From Dehalococcoidales bacterium (lineage in GTDB: Bacteria > Chloroflexota > Dehalococcoidia > Dehalococcoidales > UBA5760): DNA of 64,000 nt. The notes beneath the pieces were generated by a model. It did not search any database and had not been told where the DNA came from. It saw only the letters and a list, made by a program, of their open reading frames with translations. The stretch is taken from NCBI GenBank assembly GCA_028716225.1, contig JAQUQE010000009.1:1-64000 (forward strand). Direction: 5' to 3'. Position numbers and translations under genes: made by a program. Below, piece after piece: positions 39,792 through 47,476 of the stretch. How positions within the stretch are numbered: the stretch's first letter is position 1; the number at the start of each line of letters is the position of its first letter.

Positions 39792-41484
39792 CATCACCTC
39801 CTGTTTGAAATTTACACCCGTCAGCACTATTAGTCAAGAGTTCCGGCTGATAGGCCACCCTCTGGAGATTGTAGCGGGCCATAACGCAGTACGGCCTGAC
39901 CACATCTACGAGGATTGCTTTGCGCCCGAGCCTCTTTGCAGCCACTCCTGTGGTGCCGGAGCCGCCGAATGGATCCAATACCACATCACCAACCCTTGAG
40001 CTTGCAAGGATAGGATTGATTACTAGAGACTCTGGAAATGGGGCAAAGTGCCCGGTCATTCCTTTTTCGTGGCACTTGGGACATGTTTTGATGTATCGCT
40101 TGAACACAGTGTCACACTTCGGGCATACACAGATAGTCGATGGCTTGGTTGTAATCTCCCAGAGGGTATCTTCCCATGTATCCCCCGGATTTTTCCCTTT
40201 GGCGGCAAAAGCCCTTTCCGGGTCAACCTCGGGCTCCGGCGGTCGAGAGAAGTGGTCTTTTTCATAACGCCCGTCCGGCCGCTGGCGATGAACATCAACG
40301 ATGTCGCCGGGTTTGGCACCATTAGGGTGTACCTTGCCCCCCGTATGACCGCCTTGAACCCTGATGGACTGGGGATTGCTGACCTCTCCGTATTTGCTCC
40401 CGGTGGCGCCGGCGCCATCAATGAAATCGCCTGGATTCTTACCTTTTGTGAAATCTACCAATGGCTCGCCGTCCGCACCTGCGTAGCCACTGTGATGTTT
40501 GCGTGCAAAGCTCTGTGGGCTAGTGGAAACATCCTGTTCCTTGATATCCGGGCTTGTTTTGCCCTCACCATCCCTGCCCCGGTGCAGTCTCTCCGTATTA
40601 TCCAGGCTGGACCCATGGTGCTTGGCAAGCCCGGTATTTCCCCCCCCCTGGTGAGCTACCGGATTATCAAAGAGTTGCCCTTTTTTAGCCGCCTCTTCCC
40701 GCCAGTCGGGTTTCTCCGGGTAGCCGTAGTTCTCTATCTCTTCATCTGAGGCTTTAAGCTCGCCAGTCAGGGCAGTGCTACCGAGCTTACCGCGCTTCAC
40801 GTCCCTTACTCTAAGGTTGAAGGCTTGGGGCTGAGGACCATGGTTAAAGAAGCCGTCTTTACCGCTATACCTTTCAATACTCATAGTTTTGTGGGGGATA
40901 CGTATAGCATCCAGATCAAAATAGTAATCGAAGCCGGCCCATGCAGGCATTATCTTTACCCAGCCTTTTTGCTTCTCCCAGCTTATCTCCCCGGTGTCGG
41001 GGTTGCGGAACATACCGCCTTCAGGGTACTTTTCCTCCCTGGTAGGCTCCGTATCCCGCCACTCCCCAGTCTCACGATGACGCCACAGGCAGGTGTCACT
41101 GCTTTTCACAAAGAAGTAAACGAACTCCCATGATGAGGTTAAGCGGTCTTTTTGTGACCCGGGCATACTGTTGGGCTTTCGCCAGATCAACTTATTGCGA
41201 AGCACGTAGCCTTCTTGAACCATGGCGAACATCACCCGCTCTGGAACCATGGTCATGCACTTCGGCGGGATGCCTTTATACATACGATTAGGAGCATCTG
41301 TACCGGTGGGATACTGTGTCTTCTTATCGTTCCGTGACTGCCATGATTGGTCGCCGCCGCCCGGATTGATGCAAATCCCTTTACCGGAGGTATAAGTATC
41401 TCCAATATTCAAATATAGAGAGCCACTTTTTTTAAGAACACGCTTCACTTCGCGGAAGATCATCATGAGGTGCTCAACGAACAA
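39736..41484 (-). CDS. DNA methyltransferase, C-terminal part after an in-frame amber codon
   Basis: This frame, listed from the first ATG after the stop codon, is continuous with the fragment at 41548-41919 apart from one TAG. It has EHLMMIFREVKRVLKKSGSLYLN (the helix after the SPPY motif), a long variable middle, a Cys cluster (CPKC...CPKC) and the AdoMet-binding DPFGGSGTTGVAA near the end. Together with the upstream fragment it makes a complete N4/N6-amino methyltransferase. Alone it lacks the catalytic motif. The 3' end overlaps the next gene. Confidence 0.75.
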   Translation of the reverse strand: MFVEHLMMIFREVKRVLKKSGSLYLNIGDTYTSGKGICINPGGGDQSWQSRNDKKTQYPTGTDAPNRMYKGIPPKCMTMVPERVMFAMVQEGYVLRNKLIWRKPNSMPGSQKDRLTSSWEFVYFFVKSSDTCLWRHRETGEWRDTEPTREEKYPEGGMFRNPDTGEISWEKQKGWVKIMPAWAGFDYYFDLDAIRIPHKTMSIERYSGKDGFFNHGPQPQAFNLRVRDVKRGKLGSTALTGELKASDEEIENYGYPEKPDWREEAAKKGQLFDNPVAHQGGGNTGLAKHHGSSLDNTERLHRGRDGEGKTSPDIKEQDVSTSPQSFARKHHSGYAGADGEPLVDFTKGKNPGDFIDGAGATGSKYGEVSNPQSIRVQGGHTGGKVHPNGAKPGDIVDVHRQRPDGRYEKDHFSRPPEPEVDPERAFAAKGKNPGDTWEDTLWEITTKPSTICVCPKCDTVFKRYIKTCPKCHEKGMTGHFAPFPESLVINPILASSRVGDVVLDPFGGSGTTGVAAKRLGRKAILVDVVRPYCVMARYNLQRVAYQPELLTNSADGCKFQTGGDDEDGHNGGVCENTSDASG

Positions 41485-41547
41485 ATCCGGGTCTGGTTCA
41501 AGGCCGAGCTGTCCCCGCCACGCATGGCATTTGACACAGAAACAGCC

Positions 41548-41919
41548 CTAGTCATTGGCATCCTTCGATAGCTGGCCCGTTTGAGTACCGACCAGTGTTG
41601 ACTTATCGCCGCAGTTCCCCTTGTTAATGCGCTTCATGGGCTTACCGATGGTCGTCGGATGCGAGTCGGGATTATGATACTGCTTGGTAAAGGTATCCCA
41701 GTTCGGCTGGCCGGGACCGGGGATAATATCACCCCACTCATGCTGGCAGTTCGGATCGCCTCCCCATACTATATCAGAACCCCCACTGTAATTTCTTAGG
41801 CCCCAGTAGGGGGGAGAACAGACACACATCTGTACCGACTCGTCCGGGAGGCTTCGTAACACCTCCAGCGAATTGCCGCAGTATATGTCATCGAATACAT
41901 CGGAGTAGAACTTCTCCAT
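41548..41919 (-). CDS. DNA methyltransferase, N-terminal part ending at an amber codon
   Basis: This 123-residue fragment has the catalytic SPPYWGLRNY near residues 35-44 and the upstream DIYCGNSLEVLRSLPD helix of DNA amino-methyltransferases. The TAG at 41548-41550 is followed in frame by GCFCVKCHAWRGQLGLEP, which is the expected continuation in this family. TAG ends several other genes here, so it is read as a nonsense mutation unless suppressed. The ATG at 41919 has GGAG 6 bases upstream and starts just after the integrase stop. Confidence 0.75.
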   Translation of the reverse strand: MEKFYSDVFDDIYCGNSLEVLRSLPDESVQMCVCSPPYWGLRNYSGGSDIVWGGDPNCQHEWGDIIPGPGQPNWDTFTKQYHNPDSHPTTIGKPMKRINKGNCGDKSTLVGTQTGQLSKDAND

Positions 41920-41921
41920 CT

Positions 41922-42881
41922 TCAACTCCACAGCCTTACCGCCGGCGAATATTTGATCACGAGCTTATCCACTTCCAACGGCGACTTGGTGTAATACCTA
42001 TCGACCATTTCAGCGGCCGTGGACTGCTTCCAGGCAAGGAATATCTTGGCCACCAGTTCCGGCTCCATCTTGAGCTCTGGCCGGCTGGCGAAGGTGTCCC
42101 GGATATCTATCAAAACACGATGACGCAGTGAATGCCAGGCTTTATGATACACTTTCTCAACCCCAGCCTTTTTACAGATGGAGTGAAATACCTTGTTAAT
42201 CATATAAGGGGAGTATTCCAGCGAGAAGTCGTACTCTTTTAAATAAGGGACAAGACACGGCGCCAGCGCCTGGTTCCTTTTTTCGCCGCCTTTTTCGGTC
42301 TGCCGCCAGATGGTGCCGGCAGCGTAGTCAATATGTTCCGGTAAAATAGCCCGCAGCTCGCCGGCCCGGAAACCATAGACGGAACTGACGGCGAGAAAGG
42401 CGGTCTCAGACGGGTCTAATTTCCCCAACCTGGCCGTGTTCACCAGTAACATCAGCTCCTCACGGGACATCTCCGGCTTGGTTATATCGCTGCCGTTGAC
42501 CTCCGGCAGGAAACGCTTGCCCGGATTCCACACCGGGCCAGGCATCGCCATGGCCTTCAACACCTCAGCTAAGGCGGTAGGGTCACTGGCATCGACCGAG
42601 GCTATCAGCTTGGTACGCTCCTGTTCATGCACCGCCCGGGCGGTGTCGAAGACCCTCTTGACCACTCCCATAGCATTGCGGATGGTAAGCGGGGTGTATT
42701 TCTCTTCCTCCAGCTTTCTCATGAATGAGGTTACCAGCCGCTTGTCCCAGTCAGATAAAGGCTGGCGATGAGCGTATTTGAGGAATCTATCGCACCAGAA
42801 GAGGCGTACTCTCCGTGTCTCCGTCGAGGAGCCCTCCAGTTCGGAGAGAAAGTAGTCCCGTATCTCTTTTACGTCAGGCAT
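41922..42881 (-). CDS. Tyrosine recombinase (integrase/resolvase)
   Basis: This is a 319-residue protein. An N-terminal SAM-like core-binding domain (residues ~1-90) precedes the catalytic domain with Arg172 (YGFRAGELR), Lys near 197 (TEKGGEKR), His250 and Arg253 (WHSLRH), Trp284 and the nucleophile Tyr297 (DRYYTK). It can cut and rejoin DNA at a specific site, for integration or for resolving dimers. No attachment site can be named from this window. The start follows AGGAG. Confidence 0.85.
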   Translation of the reverse strand: MPDVKEIRDYFLSELEGSSTETRRVRLFWCDRFLKYAHRQPLSDWDKRLVTSFMRKLEEEKYTPLTIRNAMGVVKRVFDTARAVHEQERTKLIASVDASDPTALAEVLKAMAMPGPVWNPGKRFLPEVNGSDITKPEMSREELMLLVNTARLGKLDPSETAFLAVSSVYGFRAGELRAILPEHIDYAAGTIWRQTEKGGEKRNQALAPCLVPYLKEYDFSLEYSPYMINKVFHSICKKAGVEKVYHKAWHSLRHRVLIDIRDTFASRPELKMEPELVAKIFLAWKQSTAAEMVDRYYTKSPLEVDKLVIKYSPAVRLWS

Positions 42882-43830
42882 GGTTTACTCCTGTTTCAAT
42901 GTCTACTATAGCTTTATAAATAGGATATAACTGCTGAGGAACTACGGCGTTTCCGAGGGCTTGCAATCTAGCCACCCTATTGGGAAACCCATCATCCATT
43001 CCACAAAGTGCGGTTGCAACTTCAACCCAGTTTTCTCTCCATCCTTGTACTGTATAGTATTCGGGAGACAATCCTTTTCGGCATATTTCCCTCTTTGAGA
43101 TTGACCCTTGTAATCCCGACTCCTTGGAGTCGGGATTAGATTGGCTACTACGCCGGCCAATGCTTGACCGTGTTTCCCTTTTACCTGCGATGGTGGCAAC
43201 CTGGTTGTCCTGTTTTCGTTCGGCGATGCCCTCGGTGTCGGCAGCATTTGTATCTTCCCCGATAGCGTTATTGATTTCCGGTCGTGATTCCCCCTCGAAT
43301 AAGTGTACTGGTGGCCATGAGCGTCGGCTGTGGTTGGAGTGCCCAACAATGAAGAGCCGTTCCCTTTTATGCGGGGCATTGACGGCGCAAGCCGGAATAA
43401 CAAACGACCGTGTTTCATATCCCGCACTTTCCAGGTTAGATAGCACTTCGTGGAAGTCCATTGTGAGTCTTCCAGTAGGATTTTCGTTAACAACCCAAGC
43501 GGGCTCGAACTCCCGTATGACCCTAAACATCTCCGGCCAGAGGTCACGGTCATCTGCCTTGCCTTTTCGCTGCCCGGCGATACTGCGAGGCTGGCAAGGG
43601 TCTCCGCCGGAAATAATGTCAATCCAATCTTTCCCTGTGACCTGCTTGAGTTTTTCTTTCGTGAGTTCATGTATATCCTCCACAATCGGAACCCCTGGCC
43701 AGTGTTTCCTGATAATCTGCTGACAGAACTTATCTATCTCGCAAAAACACACGGTTTTTATTCCCGCCCATGAACAAGCTAAGTCTATACCGCAGACTCC
43801 ACTGAAAAGACTGAGGTGCTCCAGCGTCAT
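42874..43830 (-). CDS. dcm: DNA (cytosine-5-)-methyltransferase
   Basis: This is a 318-residue m5C methyltransferase. Motif I (LSLFSGVCGIDLA), motif IV GGDPCQPRS with catalytic Cys79, motif VI as ENPTGRL, motif VIII as HKRERLF and motif X (LQALGNAVVPQQ) are present. The target recognition part is between. No restriction nuclease is next to it, so it more likely protects the element from host restriction. A 13-bp inverted repeat lies inside the target region codons (43111-43138). Confidence 0.9.
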   Translation of the reverse strand: MTLEHLSLFSGVCGIDLACSWAGIKTVCFCEIDKFCQQIIRKHWPGVPIVEDIHELTKEKLKQVTGKDWIDIISGGDPCQPRSIAGQRKGKADDRDLWPEMFRVIREFEPAWVVNENPTGRLTMDFHEVLSNLESAGYETRSFVIPACAVNAPHKRERLFIVGHSNHSRRSWPPVHLFEGESRPEINNAIGEDTNAADTEGIAERKQDNQVATIAGKRETRSSIGRRSSQSNPDSKESGLQGSISKREICRKGLSPEYYTVQGWRENWVEVATALCGMDDGFPNRVARLQALGNAVVPQQLYPIYKAIVDIETGVNHA

Positions 43831-44078
43831 GTCTTCCTCATTCTTTCAAACCTAGGCTTCCAGTACCCCTTATCGCGTTTGGGCTGTTTCATCAACAGCA
43901 GGTCTTCGTGCGGACAATGAACCACGGTATCTATCGGGTATATCTTTGCCCGGTTATCGACGGCGGCAGCCGAAGCGTCAGAAAACAATCTTACGCGGTC
44001 CTGGTCGGACATTGTGGCGGAGGAATCAGACACGACCAATATATATCTCGCTTGACTATCCGTGCCAGTACCATTCAT
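43827..44078 (-). CDS. Hypothetical small protein
   Basis: This is an 83-residue protein overlapping the m5C methyltransferase start by ATGA. It has an Asp/Ser-rich strand-helix sequence (YILVVSDSSATMSDQDRVRL). No family is recognised. Confidence 0.55.
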   Translation of the reverse strand: MNGTGTDSQARYILVVSDSSATMSDQDRVRLFSDASAAAVDNRAKIYPIDTVVHCPHEDLLLMKQPKRDKGYWKPRFERMRKT

Positions 44079-44102
44079 TTTACTTTCCTCGTTTCACGAC
44101 CA

Positions 44103-44423
44103 CTATATCAGGCTACAATTCTGGTATAGGTCATATTCATCATCCCCGCAGTTGGGACATTTCTTTACCATCAGTTCACACACTTCCCGGTAAACGCCGC
44201 AATTCCCACACCGTTGCGGTTTAATCTCGTTTGTTGGCCTTTCAAGCCACGCAAACTCTGGGGGTCGAAGCCCTAATTGTTGACCCTCTTCCGTCTCGAT
44301 AGAAACAGCCCCCTGCGGATTGACGAAGGCATCATATACACCAGGTTCAGCGATTATGTTATGCCCTATGGGAAAATCTCCGCGAACTCTATTTTTGAGA
44401 ATCACCCTACCGCTTTTAATCAT
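44103..44423 (-). CDS. Zinc-ribbon-ended protein
   Basis: This is a 106-residue protein. The N-terminal two thirds are beta-rich (VILKNRVRGDFPIGHNIIAEPG); the C-terminus is a ribbon with CGNCG...C...CPNCG. Its ATG overlaps the TGA of the next upstream small membrane protein. Confidence 0.6.
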   Translation of the reverse strand: MIKSGRVILKNRVRGDFPIGHNIIAEPGVYDAFVNPQGAVSIETEEGQQLGLRPPEFAWLERPTNEIKPQRCGNCGVYREVCELMVKKCPNCGDDEYDLYQNCSLI

Positions 44424-44545
44424 TTAATCCTCCGGTTGGACAGCAGCAGCCAGATAGTAACTGCAATCACTATAACACCCGTTATCGCTAAAATAACGAA
44501 GGTGAGTTGAAGCGGTCCTACTGGGCAAGGAGGTACGTTAATCAT
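44420..44545 (-). CDS. Small single-pass membrane protein
   Basis: This is a 41-residue protein. A Pro-rich start is followed by one transmembrane helix (LTFVILAITGVIVIAVTIWL) and a basic end. Its start and end overlap the flanking genes by 8 and 3 bases, which supports reality despite the size. The function is unknown. Confidence 0.55.
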   Translation of the reverse strand: MINVPPCPVGPLQLTFVILAITGVIVIAVTIWLLLSNRRIK

Positions 44546-44738
44546 CTTGCAGAGCCTCTATCGTTATCATCACCCGTTTAAGAGCATATTCCCCCAGTTC
44601 GTCGATTAACTTGGTTCGGAATATCGGCGACCCGTCCCTGTAGCAGATTTCCACATCCACGAGCCCATCCCCGGGAGCAAGAACGGGAGGATTTGTAGGA
44701 TTTATTGCAACTATGCCAACAATAATTGTCTTCATCAT
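44538..44738 (-). CDS. Hypothetical small protein
   Basis: This is a 66-residue protein of strands and turns (TIIVGIVAINPTNPPVLAPGDGLV) with a helical acidic end. Pro-rich loops suggest a compact fold. No family is recognised. Confidence 0.55.
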   Translation of the reverse strand: MMKTIIVGIVAINPTNPPVLAPGDGLVDVEICYRDGSPIFRTKLIDELGEYALKRVMITIEALQDD

Positions 44739-44741
44739 CGC

Positions 44742-44840
44742 TCACCTTCCACTTAATACCAGGAAAAATAGTGCTATCAGTATCATTCCGCATCCAAGGC
44801 CACATACAAAGGCTTCGAGCACAATGAATCTTCTTTCCAT
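44742..44840 (-). CDS. Tiny membrane protein
   Basis: This 32-residue protein has GGAGG upstream and one hydrophobic helix (LEAFVCGLGCGMILIALFFL). It overlaps the upstream stop (TGATG). The function is unknown. Confidence 0.5.
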   Translation of the reverse strand: MERRFIVLEAFVCGLGCGMILIALFFLVLSGR

Positions 44841-44980
44841 CAGTTACCTCCTGTGCAGTTTTTAGGGTCGCAGTTAACACGACCTTTATTATGCTTCGAT
44901 GGGGCACGGCATTTTCTTGGATGTGTCACTGACTTATACCGGCAGGTTTTTTCTATCTTCATCCAATCTTCTAATCTCAT
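44840..44980 (-). CDS. Small basic Cys-containing protein
   Basis: This is about 46 residues from the ATG at 44980. A TTG start at 45031 would lie inside the structured RNA and is less likely. The sequence is basic with cysteines (CRAPS...CDPKNC) and could bind metal or nucleic acid. It is the first gene after the structured RNA. Confidence 0.5.
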   Translation of the reverse strand: MRLEDWMKIEKTCRYKSVTHPRKCRAPSKHNKGRVNCDPKNCTGGN

Positions 44981-44994
44981 AGTTCTTGTCCATT

Positions 44995-45093
44995 CCACTC
45001 TGAAGAGCCGGTGCTCGTAGACCTTTTGCAAGAGCCCTGTTAACCCGGATAGGCACCATTAGCCGTGTACGGGAGGTTGACCCTTCAGAGTGG
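44995..45093 (-). ncRNA. Candidate structured RNA (99 nt) closed by an 11-bp stem
   Basis: On the minus strand CCACTCTGAAG (45093-45083) pairs exactly with CTTCAGAGTGG (45005-44995). Inside it, further short pairings are possible: GGTGC/GCACC, a CCGTACACGG hairpin, AACC/GGTT and GCTC/GAGC. An extended -10 promoter ends just upstream, so transcription would begin at the first base of the closing stem. No tRNA, 6S, tmRNA or known riboswitch pattern is recognised. Confidence 0.5.
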
Positions 45094-45100
45094 TGTTAAC

Positions 45101-45131
45101 ATTATACCAGAAATGTATCCTAGAAGATACA
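45101..45131 (-). promoter_or_regulatory. Extended -10 promoter with overlapping inverted repeat
   Basis: Minus-strand TGGTATAAT is an extended -10 (TATAAT at 45106-45101). The inverted repeat TGTATC/GATACA (45114-45119 and 45126-45131) covers the -35 region, which has no good hexamer, and may be an operator. The expected start is near 45094. Confidence 0.6.
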
Positions 45132-45146
45132 AGGGGTTAGTACCGA

Positions 45147-45464
45147 TTAAACACTAACTTTGTTACGTCTGCCTCTTATCCACTCCCATTGTTCTATGGG
45201 CATGAGGCCATTATAATCCTTTTCCTCTTCGGGGAATTTCGCTATAAGGATAAAATCACCATCTCCATTAAAAAATGGTTTCAGTCTATCAGTTAATTGC
45301 TCCGCTGTCTCATCAGTATCAATCAACCATGTTTCATCGATATAGTGAGACCATGGAGATTTCATCAATTCAATAAGGAAATGCTCCACACGGTGGCGTG
45401 TAGAGGAATCCCAAAAGCTAACCTTTTTCCCTCTGCACATCGAAGCTGATACAAGATAAATCAT
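45147..45464 (-). CDS. Cas2/SinR-like small protein
   Basis: This is a 105-residue protein. The order WSHYIDETWLIDTDETAEQL then DGDFILIAKF and a final LMPIEQWEWI is that of SinR-like proteins with the Cas2/VapD ferredoxin fold. No CRISPR array or cas1 is seen. The protein may be a nuclease relative or an RNA-binding protein. It is separate from the structured RNA by 54 bases. Confidence 0.6.
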   Translation of the reverse strand: MIYLVSASMCRGKKVSFWDSSTRHRVEHFLIELMKSPWSHYIDETWLIDTDETAEQLTDRLKPFFNGDGDFILIAKFPEEEKDYNGLMPIEQWEWIRGRRNKVSV

Positions 45465-45499
45465 TTCTAATCTCCTTTGCGTTTAACAGCAATTATACG

Positions 45500-45685
45500 C
45501 TAAGGTTTTTTCTTCTTTTCACGCCGGAACCAAATAACGCTGGTTCCTGTATAATCACGATACTTAACTATTACCCCAGGCCCCGAACCGGATAGCTCAT
45601 AGACAACGGCGTATGGCTCCCAGCCTGCCTTAAGATATTTCCGTGCCTCTTGACTACCAGCTTTCGCTGAACCTATTTCCCACAT
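45500..45685 (-). CDS. Hypothetical small protein
   Basis: This is a 61-residue protein. Strand-rich (PYAVVYELSGSGPGVIVKYRDYTGTSVIWF) with a Lys-rich tail, likely a small beta barrel. No family is recognised. Confidence 0.55.
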   Translation of the reverse strand: MWEIGSAKAGSQEARKYLKAGWEPYAVVYELSGSGPGVIVKYRDYTGTSVIWFRREKKKKP

Positions 45686-45705
45686 ATTAACCTCCTGTAG
45701 ATACT

Positions 45706-46578
45706 CTAGATTCCTCCGTTATGTGGCAATATAAAGTCCTTACCATCCATCGTTTGCATTACAGCTGGCCTTATCCACCGGCGAGACAATTCTCGCCACT
45801 CGTTTGAGTATTCAATCCAATGGTCGGGCGGTTGGTATAATTGGGCATGAGGCATAAACCCGGCTGCCCAAACATCCTCTAAGTGCCCTATCGCTTCGCT
45901 AATCGTCTGACCATTGAAAGCCAACAGGACGTAACAACGGGCTTTCCGGCGATCAAGCCCGTTGAGCATCTTTCCGACTCTCTGTAAAGCCTTTAAAGCA
46001 CCCTTGGTGTCACAGGCAAAGAATAACTGGTAGATTCGCAGGGAGCGTAATTGCTCAACATCCCATTCGGTAAGCAGGTTTGACTGAAGCCCGCCTAGAA
46101 ACTCTATCCGACTTTGGGTATGGAGCATTTCATAAACTATTTTGCGGTGCTCCCTGGGATTTTGTAGGAAATTATCATCATTGATTATATTCCCAGGAAC
46201 TAATGGTAATTGTCTTAACGAGTCTTCAACCAAGCACCAGGGACAATGATTATTGCACCCCCGGCTGGTAAAGGTGACCCCATCTCTGATATATCGCCCT
46301 GGTACAAATTCGCCCCTCCCGCGGTCTCCATAGGCCGGACCGCCCAGTTTGACTACCGGATAATACTGCGACCAAGCCTTTAGTAAGGTTTCGGCGCCGG
46401 CTACAAATACTTTCTTCCGACCGGGCTTCTCAAAATGGTCCTTTTTATCCCATGTAAAAGTACACGAAATGTGTATCTCATCAGCTTCCGGCCTATCAAG
46501 CGGCGGATTGCCAATGAATGCCAGATCGTCTTTCGGCGTGAAAGCCGTCCGTCGCGGAAATACTCTTAATATCCTCAT
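45706..46578 (-). CDS. Radical SAM protein
   Basis: This is a 290-residue protein. The 4Fe-4S motif TSRGCNNHCPWC has Cys108, Cys112 and Cys115. The N-terminal RRTAFTPKDDLAFIGNPP and the downstream EFLGGLQSNLLTEWDV and Tyr/Trp-rich end are found in phage radical SAM proteins of unknown substrate. It may modify a nucleic-acid base or a cofactor. Together with the DUF5131 protein it is one of two proteins with this cysteine motif. Confidence 0.8.
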   Translation of the reverse strand: MRILRVFPRRTAFTPKDDLAFIGNPPLDRPEADEIHISCTFTWDKKDHFEKPGRKKVFVAGAETLLKAWSQYYPVVKLGGPAYGDRGRGEFVPGRYIRDGVTFTSRGCNNHCPWCLVEDSLRQLPLVPGNIINDDNFLQNPREHRKIVYEMLHTQSRIEFLGGLQSNLLTEWDVEQLRSLRIYQLFFACDTKGALKALQRVGKMLNGLDRRKARCYVLLAFNGQTISEAIGHLEDVWAAGFMPHAQLYQPPDHWIEYSNEWRELSRRWIRPAVMQTMDGKDFILPHNGGI

Positions 46579-46584
46579 TTCGAC

Positions 46585-46719
46585 TCACAAGTATCTATAG
46601 AGATACAAGGGCTGCCTTAGCCCCATCATATCCAGCCTGGCCTTTTTCCGGCGCTGTTTTTCCAGCCACTGGATTTTCGTTAGAAGTGTCCTGCCTTCGG
46701 GATACTTAATTTTGTTCAT
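46585..46719 (-). CDS. Small basic protein ending in QPLYLYRYL
   Basis: This is a 44-residue basic protein overlapping the preceding gene at its start. The C-terminal RQPLYLYRYL only faintly recalls the PLYPHVP tag. The centre is a Lys/Arg helix (LEKQRRKKARLDMM). The function is unknown. Confidence 0.5.
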   Translation of the reverse strand: MNKIKYPEGRTLLTKIQWLEKQRRKKARLDMMGLRQPLYLYRYL

Positions 46720-46984
46720 TTTCAATTTTCTCCATTTCAGCCGGCGCAATCGGGTAAATCCGGCCATCATCATCCAATCGTACATGATAAGTGCTAAATA
46801 CCGACTCCTGTAGACCGACGATAGTGCCTTTTGTACCTGCGGGTATCCAGCGGCCGAGGAACAAATCCCCACCGATGACTCTAATCCGCTCCCCAATTTG
46901 ATAACCCTGTTTCCTCAGCTCCGGCTCTGGTTCTGGTTCAGGATCGGATGTCCCTATAGGATTATCTTTCCAACTGTAAATCAT
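46706..46984 (-). CDS. Small KOW/SH3-like protein
   Basis: This is a 92-residue protein. After a GTSDPEPEPEPE linker (shared with 11884-12066) a beta barrel-like core follows (GYQIGERIRVIGGDLFLGRWIPAGTKGTIVGLQ), similar to KOW/SH3-type domains. It may bind nucleic acid or be a structural adaptor. Confidence 0.6.
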   Translation of the reverse strand: MIYSWKDNPIGTSDPEPEPEPELRKQGYQIGERIRVIGGDLFLGRWIPAGTKGTIVGLQESVFSTYHVRLDDDGRIYPIAPAEMEKIENEQN

Positions 46985-47015
46985 CGTACACCTCTTCTTT
47001 GTAACGAAGGTATTT

Positions 47016-47255
47016 TTAAAGCGACATCACGGCTTGCGGAGCAATAACGTTGTTCTGGCAGTTAAAACACAGGTCCTGCTCGTGCGGCTTATTTCCCAAC
47101 CTCTTCGCCAGTTCCCGGAACGCATCTTCCACCCCACACAGGGATTTCATGTAAACACGGTATTCTGCCCCGCACTTGTCACACAGGTGATATTCAACAT
47201 AGACCGTCCCGACATCTTTTTCTTTTTTAGTGATCGCCATCCCCAGTAGACTCAT
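47016..47255 (-). CDS. Zinc-binding protein
   Basis: This is a 79-residue protein from the ATG with GGAGG 8 bases upstream. CDKCGAEYRVY and CFNCQN form a four-Cys site with a helix between. It overlaps the RHH-like gene at its start. Confidence 0.6.
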   Translation of the reverse strand: MSLLGMAITKKEKDVGTVYVEYHLCDKCGAEYRVYMKSLCGVEDAFRELAKRLGNKPHEQDLCFNCQNNVIAPQAVMSL

Positions 47256-47436
47256 CCTTAAGACCTCCATGCGGTCCTCCTTTGTCTTTAGGCTTATTGC
47301 CGTTTAGGAGACGCAGGATAACCGTATTATAGGTGTCGCCCCATTTCCCCAGAGACTGTAACATCTTAGCGGTAGTTTCCTCCACCTGGATGGTGGTCAT
47401 CTTCACTTTCTTTTTTGTTACAGCCTTCACAGTCAT
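47227..47436 (-). CDS. RHH/antitoxin-like small protein
   Basis: This is a 69-residue protein. MTTIQVEETTAKMLQSLGKWGDTYNTVILRLL fits a strand-helix-helix DNA-binding domain of the VapB/DUF7557 type, followed by a polar tail. No toxin partner is adjacent. Confidence 0.6.
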   Translation of the reverse strand: MTVKAVTKKKVKMTTIQVEETTAKMLQSLGKWGDTYNTVILRLLNGNKPKDKGGPHGGLKDESTGDGDH

Positions 47437-47476
47437 TACATCCTATTATAGCGGTTATAACTTCTTCTGTCAATAC

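Noticed and set aside
41548..41550. Whole-element recoding of TAG as an amino acid
   Set aside because: TAG ends many intact genes at the expected position, so only a local event at this codon is supported.
42942..43685. Second long frame inside the m5C methyltransferase
   Set aside because: It is a +1 shadow of the methyltransferase, which has all family motifs in the other frame.
45147..45464. CRISPR adaptation gene (Cas2)
   Set aside because: Only the fold resembles Cas2; there is no cas1, effector or repeat array in the window.
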